Part shown: positions 52,813-60,486 of the stretch, one piece after another
Numbering within the stretch: position 1 is the stretch's first letter
Layout of the letters: the number at the start of each line of letters is the position of its first letter
NCBI RefSeq assembly: GCF_009727155.1
Contig: NZ_WNWM01000002.1
Coordinates: 682,001-746,000, forward strand
Reading direction: 5' to 3'
DNA from: Pseudoduganella dura
GTDB taxonomy: Bacteria; Pseudomonadota; Gammaproteobacteria; Burkholderiales; Burkholderiaceae_D
DNA: 64,000 nucleotides
Position numbers and translations under genes: made by a program
Notes under the pieces: model-generated
Told to the model about the DNA's origin: nothing
The model's input: only the letters and a program-made list of their open reading frames with translations
Databases searched by the model: none

Positions 52813-54197
52813 TATGCGCGGCGCCAGTTCGTGGTGCCGTCGGGCTTGTCTTCGAGGACGACGCCGGCAGCCAGCAGGTCGGCCCGGATCTTGTCGGCCT
52901 GCGCGAAATCGCGCGCCTTCTTGGCCGCGGCACGGGCCGCGATCGCTTCGCCGATGGCCACTTCACCGAACGCATCGGCCACGCCGGCCTGCAGGAATTC
53001 CTGCGGGCTGCGTTCGAGCAGGCCCAGCACGCCGGCCAGGCCTTTCAGCTGGCGCACCGCTTCGGGCGACTTCGACCGGTTGATCTCGGAGGCCAGGTCG
53101 AACAGCACGGCGACCGCGATCGGCGTGTTGAAATCGTCGTCCATCGCTTCGACGAAGCGTTTGGCGTGGGCTTCGTTCCAGTCCAGTTCCGCGCCGTCGC
53201 CTTCCACGCCGTCGAGGGCGTTGTACAGGCGGGTCAACGCGCCGCGCGCATCGTCGATGTGCACGTCGGAGTAATTCAGCGGACTGCGGTAGTGGGCGCG
53301 CAGGATGAAGAAGCGCACCACTTCGGCATCGAACTTTTGCAGCACCTCGCGGATCGTGAAGAAATTGCCGAGCGACTTCGACATTTTCTCGTTGTCGACG
53401 CGCACGAAGCCGTTGTGGATCCAGTAGTTCGCCAGCGGCTTGCCGAACGCGCCTTCCGACTGCGCGATTTCGTTTTCATGGTGGGGGAACTGCAGATCCT
53501 GGCCGCCGCCGTGGATGTCGAACTGTTCGCCGAGCAGCGCGCACGCCATCGCCGAGCATTCGATATGCCAGCCCGGACGGCCCTTGCCCCACTTCGAATC
53601 CCATTTCACTTCGGCCGGCTCGGTTTCCTTCGACGCCTTCCACAGCACGAAGTCGAGCGGGTCGCGCTTGCCGGTATTGACGTCCACGCGTTCGCCGGCG
53701 CGCAGGTCGTCCAGCGACTTGCCGGACAGCTTGCCGTAGCCATCGAAACCGCGCACGACGTAGTTGACGTCGCCGTCGTCGCCGCGATAGGCCAGGCCCT
53801 TCTCTTCCAGTTTTTCGATGATCGACAACATCTGCGGCACGTACTCGGTGGCGTGGGGCACATCCGTGGGCGGCAGGATGCCGAGAGCGGTCGTGTCCTC
53901 GTCCATGTAGCGCTCGAAGCGCGACGTAAGAGCGTGGATCGACTCGTTGTTCTCGACGGCGCGGCGGATGATCTTGTCGTCGATATCGGTCACGTTGCGC
54001 ACGTACTGCACGTCGTAGCCCGATGCCTTCAGCCAGCGGTAGATCACGTCGAACGCCATCATCATGCGGGCATGGCCCACGTGGCAGTAATCGTAGACCG
54101 TCATGCCGCAGACGTACATCCGGACCTTGCCCGATTCCATCGGTTCAAACGTCTGCTTGTCGCGCGCCAGCGTGTTGTAGATCTTTAAGTTGCTCAT
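52812..54197 (-). CDS. cysS: Cysteine--tRNA ligase
   Basis: 461 aa from the ATG at 54197 ([10 protein letters not shown]). Class I synthetase: [27 protein letters not shown] with zinc Cys and [33 protein letters not shown] zinc ligands, [13 protein letters not shown] (KMSKS), and a C-terminal DALR-type helical domain. Essential charging of tRNA-Cys. First gene of cysS-alkA. Confidence 0.97.
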   Translation of the reverse strand: MSNLKIYNTLARDKQTFEPMESGKVRMYVCGMTVYDYCHVGHARMMMAFDVIYRWLKASGYDVQYVRNVTDIDDKIIRRAVENNESIHALTSRFERYMDEDTTALGILPPTDVPHATEYVPQMLSIIEKLEEKGLAYRGDDGDVNYVVRGFDGYGKLSGKSLDDLRAGERVDVNTGKRDPLDFVLWKASKETEPAEVKWDSKWGKGRPGWHIECSAMACALLGEQFDIHGGGQDLQFPHHENEIAQSEGAFGKPLANYWIHNGFVRVDNEKMSKSLGNFFTIREVLQKFDAEVVRFFILRAHYRSPLNYSDVHIDDARGALTRLYNALDGVEGDGAELDWNEAHAKRFVEAMDDDFNTPIAVAVLFDLASEINRSKSPEAVRQLKGLAGVLGLLERSPQEFLQAGVADAFGEVAIGEAIAARAAAKKARDFAQADKIRADLLAAGVVLEDKPDGTTNWRRA

Positions 54198-54454
54198 CGG
54201 ACTCTTGTTTTCTTCGGCGCCCGGGCCCAACGCACAAAGAGAAAACCGGGCGCCGGCATCGCACGTGCCGCACCGGGTTTTCTCGATTGCCTGGGGAGTC
54301 GGACAGACCCTAGCAGTTGGTTCTCTGTTCTATCTTGTTCTTTGTTCTCATGTCCGGTTCCACTCGTGACGGTCTAGAATGGAAGCCGTCGCCAAGTATA
54401 GCATTGTTAAAATGCCCTGGGCTCAATATCCACCCCGCAACAGAAAGACAGGAC

Positions 54455-55168
54455 ATGCACAGGAATATCCACTATCGGACAATGATTGCCGGGCTGCTGC
54501 TGAGCGGTTCCGTGTTCGCGGCCAACCCGCAGGTCTCCCTGAAAACCACCGCCGGCGAGATCGTGCTGGAACTGAACCAGGAGAAGGCGCCGAAGTCCAC
54601 GGCGAACTTCCTGGCATATGTGAAAAGCGGTTTTTACAAGGATACGATCTTCCACCGCGTGATCGACGGCTTCATGATCCAGGCTGGCGGCTACACGAAA
54701 GACCTGAAGGGCAAGCCGACCCGCCCGGCCATTCCCAGCGAATCGAAGAACGGCCTGAACAACGCCATGTACTCGGTGGCGATGGCGCGGATGGACAATC
54801 CGAACTCGGCCACTTCGCAGTTCTTCATCAACGTGGCCGACAACATGGCGCTCGACTATCCGAACTTCGACGGCGTGGGCTACACGGTGTTCGGCCGCGT
54901 GATCTCGGGCTACGAGGTGGTGGACAAGATCAAGGGCGTGCTGGTGGACGACAAGAGCTTCGTGTTCCAGAACGTGCCCGTCACGCCGATCGTGATCAAG
55001 TCAGCCACGCTGCTGAAGAAGCCAATCGCGCCGAAGCCGGCGCCGGGACAGGCGGCGCAGGCGCAGGCCGCGGCACAGCAGGATCCACAGCCGGATTCGC
55101 AACCAGACCCGCAACCGGCACCCCAGTCCGCACCCCAGCCCGAAGCGGCTCCCGCGCCGGCACAGTAA
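54455..55168 (+). CDS. Exported cyclophilin-type peptidyl-prolyl isomerase with Pro/Gln-rich tail
   Basis: 237 aa from the ATG at 54455. Signal peptide (TMIAGLLLSGSVFAA), then a PpiA-like cyclophilin domain (about 27-190): [61 protein letters not shown]. The last ~45 residues are an Ala/Pro/Gln repeat (QPDSQPDPQPAPQ) not present in normal PpiA, probably disordered. Periplasmic proline isomerisation is expected. Followed by the cytoplasmic cyclophilin gene 65 bp downstream. Confidence 0.92.
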   Translation: MHRNIHYRTMIAGLLLSGSVFAANPQVSLKTTAGEIVLELNQEKAPKSTANFLAYVKSGFYKDTIFHRVIDGFMIQAGGYTKDLKGKPTRPAIPSESKNGLNNAMYSVAMARMDNPNSATSQFFINVADNMALDYPNFDGVGYTVFGRVISGYEVVDKIKGVLVDDKSFVFQNVPVTPIVIKSATLLKKPIAPKPAPGQAAQAQAAAQQDPQPDSQPDPQPAPQSAPQPEAAPAPAQ

Positions 55169-55233
55169 AATAGCGTTTTGCCATCGGCTGCGGTAATATC
55201 GCGGCCCTCTTCTGAACCAACGGGAAAAGCACA

Positions 55234-55725
55234 ATGACCACCATTACCATCACCACGAACAAGGGCAAGATCGTTGCCGAGCTGGACGCTGAAAAAGCAC
55301 CGAAGACCGTCGAGAATTTCCTGGCCTACGCCAAGGCCGGCCACTACGACAACACCATCTTCCACCGCGTGATCGATGGCTTCATGATCCAGGGCGGCGG
55401 TTTCGAGCCGGGCATGAAGCAGAAGCCTGCCGACCAGACCGTGGAAAACGAAGCCAAGAACGGCTTGAAGAACGAGCCGTACACGCTGGCCATGGCCCGC
55501 ACGTCGGCACCGCACTCCGCTTCCGCGCAGTTCTTCATCAACGTGAAAAGCAATACCTTCCTCGACTACCCGGGCCAGGACGGCTGGGGCTATGCCGTGT
55601 TCGGCGTGGTCACCGAGGGCAAGGAAGTGGTCGACGAGATCCGCAAGGTAAAAACCACGCGCAGCGGCATGTTCGCCGACGTGCCGGTGGAAGACGTGAT
55701 CATCGAGAAAGTCGAAGCCGCGTAA
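55234..55725 (+). CDS. ppiB: Cytoplasmic peptidyl-prolyl cis-trans isomerase B
   Basis: 163 aa without a signal peptide. Cyclophilin core: [56 protein letters not shown], with the catalytic Arg in FHRV, and [15 protein letters not shown]. Similar to the preceding exported paralogue, suggesting an old duplication. Length is typical of PpiB. Followed closely by lpxH. Confidence 0.95.
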   Translation: MTTITITTNKGKIVAELDAEKAPKTVENFLAYAKAGHYDNTIFHRVIDGFMIQGGGFEPGMKQKPADQTVENEAKNGLKNEPYTLAMARTSAPHSASAQFFINVKSNTFLDYPGQDGWGYAVFGVVTEGKEVVDEIRKVKTTRSGMFADVPVEDVIIEKVEAA

Positions 55726-55736
55726 GTCTTTCGGCC

Positions 55737-56474
55737 TTGATACTGTTCATCTCCGACCTGCACCTGCAGGTCGACCGGCCCGCGCTGACCGAAGCGTTTT
55801 TACGCTTCGTCGACGAGCGGGCCCGGTCCGCCCGCCAGCTTTACCTGCTGGGCGACCTGTTCGAATACTGGGCCGGCGACGACGACCTGGGCGACGCATT
55901 CCATGCCCGGATCGCGGCGGCGCTGCGCGCCCTGGCCGATCGCGGCATCGACGTATTCTGGATTGCCGGCAACCGCGACTTCCTCGTCGGCGAACGCTTC
56001 GCCTCGACAGCGGGCCTTGCCCTTCTCCCCGAAACCTGGGTCATCGAAGACCATGACCGCCGCATCGTGCTCGTGCACGGCGACGCGCAATGCACCGACG
56101 ACACGAAGTACATGGCGTTCCGCGCGCAGGTGCGCGAACCCGCCTGGCAACGGCAGTTCCTGCAAATGCCGCTGGCGCAGCGCAAGGCGATCATCGCCGG
56201 CCTGCGCGAGAACAGCCGCCAGGACCAGGGTGAAAAATCATACGAAATCATGGACGTGACGCCGCAGGCGATCGACGCCGTGTTCGCGCAGACCGGCGCG
56301 GACGTGATGATCCACGGCCACACGCACCGCCCCGCCCTGCACACCGCCGGCGGCAAGCTGCGCTACGTGCTGCCCGACTGGGAGCCCGAAGCCTCCCCGC
56401 CGCGTGGCGGCTGGATCGCGATCGGCGACGATGGCGTGATCACGCGGCACGCGCTGGATGGCAGCGTGCTCTGA
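55737..56474 (+). CDS. lpxH: UDP-2,3-diacylglucosamine diphosphatase
   Basis: 245 aa, TTG start at 55737, 11 nt after the ppiB stop. Metallophosphoesterase motifs in order: LFISDLHLQ, YLLGDLFEYWAGDDD, WIAGNRDFLVGERF, VLVHGDAQCTDD, VMIHGHTHRPALH. Cleaves UDP-diacylglucosamine to lipid X on the inner face of the inner membrane in lipid A synthesis. The ppiA-ppiB-lpxH order is common in this group. Confidence 0.95.
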   Translation: MILFISDLHLQVDRPALTEAFLRFVDERARSARQLYLLGDLFEYWAGDDDLGDAFHARIAAALRALADRGIDVFWIAGNRDFLVGERFASTAGLALLPETWVIEDHDRRIVLVHGDAQCTDDTKYMAFRAQVREPAWQRQFLQMPLAQRKAIIAGLRENSRQDQGEKSYEIMDVTPQAIDAVFAQTGADVMIHGHTHRPALHTAGGKLRYVLPDWEPEASPPRGGWIAIGDDGVITRHALDGSVL

Positions 56475-56540
56475 AAGCCGGCAAAAGGCACTCGTACTGG
56501 CTTGATTGACGGCTCGCGATGCCGGAGCAGCCATGTGATC

Positions 56541-56606
56541 TGGTGTCGGACACCGGTTTTCAGTGAATTTCACCAGATTTTCATACAGAACCTGTTTCCG
56601 GCACCG
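56541..56606. repeat. Imperfect dispersed inverted repeat
   Basis: GGTGTCGGACACCGGTTTTC at 56542-56561 and a degenerate complement (GAACCTGTTTCCGGCACC at 56589-56606). It belongs to the same GTGTC-GACAC family as the repeat at 51.03 kb. Lies between lpxH and the convergent DinB-like gene. Confidence 0.7.
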
Positions 56607-56689
56607 GTAGCTCGAACGCTGCCAACAAAGGTCGAGGGCATTTATTTGAACGGCATCGGTAACGAGCCGCGGCTCAGCCCCGGAGCCTG

Positions 56690-57289
56690 TCACCGTTTTT
56701 TCGCCGGCCACACCTGTTCTTCCGTCCAGCCCAGTTCGGCAAAATCCTGCGCCCGCAGGTCGGCCTCGCCCGACGAATAGAACTCGTCGAGCTGCGGCGG
56801 CTCCACCGGCGTGCCGGCCAGCATCGCGTGCACCTGCCCGCGGTGGTGGATCTGGTGCTGGAACAGGTGCGCCAGCAGCCGCTGGCGGGTATCGCGCTGC
56901 ACCTTGTCGCCGCGATCGATGGCAACGAGCGTATCGAGCATATCGTCCGTGAGGCCGGCGCAGTAGGCGATCAACGAATCGTCGCTCTCGCGCTGCGCCT
57001 GCCACAGCGTGGCGCAATCGGCATACGGCTCTTCCGGCTCGAAGAATGTTCCGTAATCCGGGTGCGGTGGCTCGCCGCGCCAGTCGCGCCACAATGCATC
57101 CAGGTAAAAGCGCTGCGTGGTGAGATTGTGGTTCAGCGTGTAGCGGATGCTGGGAAAGAAGCTGGTGCGGGTCGCATCCTCGAATGCGGCCTGCGACAGC
57201 GCGCCGCAGGCGCGCAGCAGCCGGTGGTCGGCCCATGCATTGTTGTAGGCCTCGCTCAACAGGTAACGGGACAATGGCTGGGTCGGCAT
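56690..57289 (-). CDS. DinB family protein (putative metal-dependent hydrolase)
   Basis: 199 aa from the ATG at 57289 (MPTQPLSRYLLSEAYNNAW). A four-helix DinB fold with likely metal ligands: His in IRYTLNHNLTTQRFYLDAL and HLFQHQIHHRGQVHAML (His-x3-His). DinB/YfiT-like enzymes act in thiol-dependent or unknown reactions. The longer frame to 57547 is not supported. Divergent from the GH19 gene. Confidence 0.87.
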   Translation of the reverse strand: MPTQPLSRYLLSEAYNNAWADHRLLRACGALSQAAFEDATRTSFFPSIRYTLNHNLTTQRFYLDALWRDWRGEPPHPDYGTFFEPEEPYADCATLWQAQRESDDSLIAYCAGLTDDMLDTLVAIDRGDKVQRDTRQRLLAHLFQHQIHHRGQVHAMLAGTPVEPPQLDEFYSSGEADLRAQDFAELGWTEEQVWPAKKR

Positions 57290-57386
57290 GTTGCAATCCT
57301 TCGGAAAAGATAGCGAGGTTACTTGAAATCTTCGCACGGCGAAATAAGCTGAACGATGGAATTCGAATAACGATCCTGGGGGTGTC

Positions 57387-58019
57387 ATGCTGAACGGAGA
57401 AACCTTGCGGCGGGTATTCCCCGACTGCAGCGATGCGGATGACTGGGCCACCGTGCTCGACGGTGCGTGCAGCCGCTTCCACATCACCACGCGCGACCGC
57501 CTGTGCGCCTTCCTGGCGCAGGCCAGCCACGAATCGGCCCACTTCAACCGGCTCGAGGAATCGCTGTTCTACCGTACCCCGGGCCGCCTGATGGCCGTGT
57601 GGCCGAAGCGCTTCACCACCGAGGCCAGCGCGCTGCCGTTCGTGGAAAACCCCGAGCGTCTGGCGAACTTCGTCTATGCGCGCCGCATGGGCAACGGCGA
57701 CGAAGCCAGCGGCGACGGATTCCGCTTTCGCGGCCGCGGGTTGATCCAGCTGACCGGGCGCAGCAATTACCAGCAGGCCGGCGAGGCGCTCGGCCTCGAC
57801 CTGCTGGCGGCACCGGAGCGGTTGACGTCGAAGGAAGTGGCAGCCCTGTCCGCCGCATGGTTCTGGGACAGCCGCGGACTCAACGCCCTTGCCGACCACG
57901 ACAAGCCGGATGACGACCTGGAAGATTTCGTCACCATCACGCGCCGCATCAACGGCGGCACAGTGGGACTGAAGGAACGGCTGGCGGCCTACAAGCTGCT
58001 GCGCAGCAACCTCGCCTGA
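57387..58019 (+). CDS. GH19 family lysozyme / chitinase-like
   Basis: 210 aa without a signal peptide. GH19 features: RLCAFLAQASHESAHFNRLEESLFYRTPGRLMAVWPKRF, holding the catalytic Glu pair, FRFRGRGLIQLTGRSNYQQAGEALG, and ITRRINGGTVGLKERLAAYK. This short version matches phage-type endolysins that cut peptidoglycan. No other phage genes are adjacent, so it may be a domesticated lysin. Confidence 0.9.
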   Translation: MLNGETLRRVFPDCSDADDWATVLDGACSRFHITTRDRLCAFLAQASHESAHFNRLEESLFYRTPGRLMAVWPKRFTTEASALPFVENPERLANFVYARRMGNGDEASGDGFRFRGRGLIQLTGRSNYQQAGEALGLDLLAAPERLTSKEVAALSAAWFWDSRGLNALADHDKPDDDLEDFVTITRRINGGTVGLKERLAAYKLLRSNLA

Positions 58020-58090
58020 CGCGTCACTGACAGGGGCAACTGTCGGGCGGCCACTGCCGCTTCCTGCGCTCGGCTTCTAGCCCCCAGGCT

Positions 58091-58192
58091 TGCATTACTA
58101 CTTTTGCGTTACTACTTTTGCGTTACTACTTTTGCGTTACTACTTTTGCGTTACTACTTTTGCGTTACTACTTCTCGCGTTACTACTTCATC
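58091..58192. repeat. 14-bp tandem repeat (VNTR), about seven copies
   Basis: The unit GTTACTACTTTTGC recurs with TTACTACTT at 58095, 58109, 58123, 58137, 58151, 58165 and 58180; the last step is 15 bp. It lies 70 bp after the GH19 stop and ends 30 bp before the next gene's stop. No coding role is likely. Confidence 0.9.
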
Positions 58193-58221
58193 CAATACGT
58201 AATACCGGTCTGGCCGACGGC

Positions 58222-58980
58222 CTAGTTCTGGCGCGGCACGCCGGCAAACGCCGCCTCGAGGCGGCGCACCAGCGGCAGGTTCATCGTGTGCGTCTGGCGG
58301 CTCCAGCGGTCCATCGTCGACTGCAGCTCGTTCTGCAGCCGGTGCGCCAGCTGGAATTCGCGGGCACCCGCCGCCCAGATCGCGAATTCGGCTTTGGCTT
58401 CGAAACTGCCGTGGCGGCCGACGGCGGCTTCGAATTCGGCACGGGCCTCGTCGTTGCGGCCGGCGCCGGCCAGCGCACGCGCCATCAGCAGGCTGGTCTG
58501 CTCCGGGCGGAAATTGGGGCTGGCACGGCGCAGCTGCTCGAGGTGAGCCAGCGCTTCGGCATGCCGGCCGCAGGCAAAGCCGGCGCGCGCGGCACCGAAG
58601 CGGATCTCCGGATCGGCGGCGAACGCGCCATGCAGGCATTCTTCATAGGTGGCGGCGGCGGCCTCGGGATTGCCCGCTTCGAGCTGGGCGTTGGCCAGCC
58701 GCATCTGGTTCTGCGCGGTGGGGGTGAAGGCGAAGGCTTCATGCGCCTCGCGCAGTTCGCGGGTGGGGTCCAGCACTTTCGCGACACCGGCGGCCATCTT
58801 GCGGGCGCCGTGTTCGAGCCGCGAGTCGGGCAGGTAGATGCCGAAGAAATACACTACGCTGCCCAGCAATGGAAACATGAACAGGATCATCAGCCAGTAC
58901 ATCTGCTGCCGGCTGCGAATCGCGTGCACGGCAAAAAAGATCGCCACCAGCACATGCAGCCCTATTCCCAGAATCGCCAT
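58222..58980 (-). CDS. Membrane-anchored TPR-like protein with PLDc_N-type N-terminus
   Basis: 252 aa from the ATG at 58980, with GGAGAG 5 nt upstream. Two hydrophobic helices at the N-terminus (IGLHVLVAIFFAVHAI and MYWLMILFMFPLLGSVVYFFGIYLP) resemble the PLDc_N membrane segment. The rest is helical with TPR-like pairs (QNQMRLANAQLEAGNPEAAAATYEECL, IRFGAARAGFACGRHAEALAHLEQLRRASP, TSLLMARALAGAGRNDEARAEFEAAV). Likely a membrane scaffold; function unknown. Confidence 0.75.
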   Translation of the reverse strand: MAILGIGLHVLVAIFFAVHAIRSRQQMYWLMILFMFPLLGSVVYFFGIYLPDSRLEHGARKMAAGVAKVLDPTRELREAHEAFAFTPTAQNQMRLANAQLEAGNPEAAAATYEECLHGAFAADPEIRFGAARAGFACGRHAEALAHLEQLRRASPNFRPEQTSLLMARALAGAGRNDEARAEFEAAVGRHGSFEAKAEFAIWAAGAREFQLAHRLQNELQSTMDRWSRQTHTMNLPLVRRLEAAFAGVPRQN

Positions 58981-59075
58981 GGCACTCTCCACTGTTCAAC
59001 GAGCGCTCATTGTAGGGATTTCGATTCCTTCGTACAACTTAGCCGATGCAAGCCGGTATGGCTGGGGCAATCCCG

Positions 59076-59642
59076 TTATTTCGCCGGCTCGAAGCGCACG
59101 CTGAGGCCGTTGCGGGTCGTGTGGATCGTGGTCGGCACGTATTGCACGCCGAGATAACGCAGCTCGTCGGGCCGGAAATGGTACACGGGCACGTCACGCA
59201 CGATGCGTTCGACGACAACGTTGGCGGCAGCCGTCAATTGGCCTTGCGTGCCGGCATCGGTGCCGCCCACCGTGAAGCGCTCGATGCGGGCATCGCTCAG
59301 CACCACGGCGTTACGCACGTTGTCCACCAGCAGCCGGCCCGACAGGGACACGCTGCCCTGCAACGCCTGCCGCAGCAGCGGCGACGTGACGGCGACATCG
59401 GCGGCAAGCGCCAGCCGGTCGTTGTCGCGCAGGATCGCGACCTGCGGCCGCGACAATTGCAGCTCGAACACGCCGAGCGCGCGCTGCTGCAGCGGGAAGC
59501 GCTCGTTCAAGCCGCGTTGCAGGCGCTCCAGCGGCACCTCCACTTCGCGCGGTCCGGTCAGGCTCGCGCAACCTGCCAGCATGGCCGCGGCGGCAAGGGG
59601 CAGGATCAGCAGTCTTCTGCGTGCGTTCGATTCGATCGGCAT
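59076..59642 (-). CDS. DUF1439 lipoprotein
   Basis: 188 aa from the ATG at 59642; an ATG at 59654 is also in frame. Lipoprotein signal RRLLILPLAAAAMLAGC. The mature part (EVEVPLERLQRGLNERFPLQQRALGVFELQLSRPQVAILRDNDRLALAADVAVTSPLL, SGRLLVDNVRNAVVLSDARIE) is the DUF1439 (YceB-like) fold of unknown role. Divergent from the DUF72 gene. Confidence 0.87.
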   Translation of the reverse strand: MPIESNARRRLLILPLAAAAMLAGCASLTGPREVEVPLERLQRGLNERFPLQQRALGVFELQLSRPQVAILRDNDRLALAADVAVTSPLLRQALQGSVSLSGRLLVDNVRNAVVLSDARIERFTVGGTDAGTQGQLTAAANVVVERIVRDVPVYHFRPDELRYLGVQYVPTTIHTTRNGLSVRFEPAK

Positions 59643-59739
59643 ACATCCTCTCATGGCAAGAGTGCGGATGATAGCCGATCGGTGCGCCGATGTGCGCAAG
59701 CGTACGGTCGCGCGCGCGCAGCCGGCGTACCGTTGGGGC

Positions 59740-60486
59740 ATGCAACCGCTCTCCGCTCATATCGGTACCGCCGGCTGGAGCCTGCCGCGCGAGACCTGGG
59801 GCGCCTTCCCGCCCGAAGGCAGCCACCTCGAACGCTACGGCGCCGTGTTCAACGCCGCCGAGATCAATACCAGCTTCTACCGGCCGCACCAGCCCAAGAC
59901 CTACGAACGCTGGGCCGCCGCCACGCCGCCCCACTTCCGCTTTTCGGTGAAATTGCCCAAGTCAATCACGCACGAAGCAAAGCTTCACGGCGTCGATGAG
60001 CTGTTGGCCCGCTTTGCCGGAGAAGCCGGTGCGCTGGGCAACAAGCTCGGTGCGGTGCTGGTCCAGTTGCCGCCCAGCCTGGCGCTGGATGCGGCGGCCG
60101 CCGACGCACTGTTCGCCGCGCTGCGGGAACGCTTCACCTGCATGCTCGCGTGCGAGGCGCGCCATGCCACCTGGTTCACGCCCGATGCAACGGCGCTGCT
60201 GCGCGAGGCCGGCGTGACGCGGGTGCTGGCCGACCCGGTGGTCGGTTACGCGGGCGCGTTCGAGGCCACGGCCGCGCCGGCATATGTGCGGCTACACGGC
60301 AACCCGCGCATCTATTACTCGCGCTATACGCCCGAGCGGATGGACGAGGTGCGCGCCTGGCTGGCGCGGCACCCCGGCTCCTGGTGCATCCTCGACAACA
60401 CCGCGAGCGGTGCCGCCACGTCGAATGCGCTGGAGCTGATCGGCCTGGCCGATCAAGCCGCCAGCCCGGCCTTGTCCGAACGGTAG
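59740..60486 (+). CDS. DUF72 domain protein
   Basis: 248 aa from the ATG at 59740. Conserved DUF72 elements: HIGTAGWSLPRETWG, LERYGAVFNAAEINTSFYRPHQPKTYERWAAATPPHFRFSVKLPKSITHEAKL, LLVQLPPSL-like AVLVQLPPSLALD, and YVRLHGNPRIYYSRYTPERMDEV. A TIM-barrel-like family without assigned chemistry. Its 3' end overlaps the convergent SulP gene by 34 bp. Confidence 0.92.
   Translation: MQPLSAHIGTAGWSLPRETWGAFPPEGSHLERYGAVFNAAEINTSFYRPHQPKTYERWAAATPPHFRFSVKLPKSITHEAKLHGVDELLARFAGEAGALGNKLGAVLVQLPPSLALDAAAADALFAALRERFTCMLACEARHATWFTPDATALLREAGVTRVLADPVVGYAGAFEATAAPAYVRLHGNPRIYYSRYTPERMDEVRAWLARHPGSWCILDNTASGAATSNALELIGLADQAASPALSER

Noticed and set aside
58091..58192. Possible CRISPR array
   Set aside because: Units are 14 bp with no spacers between them; it is a simple tandem repeat.
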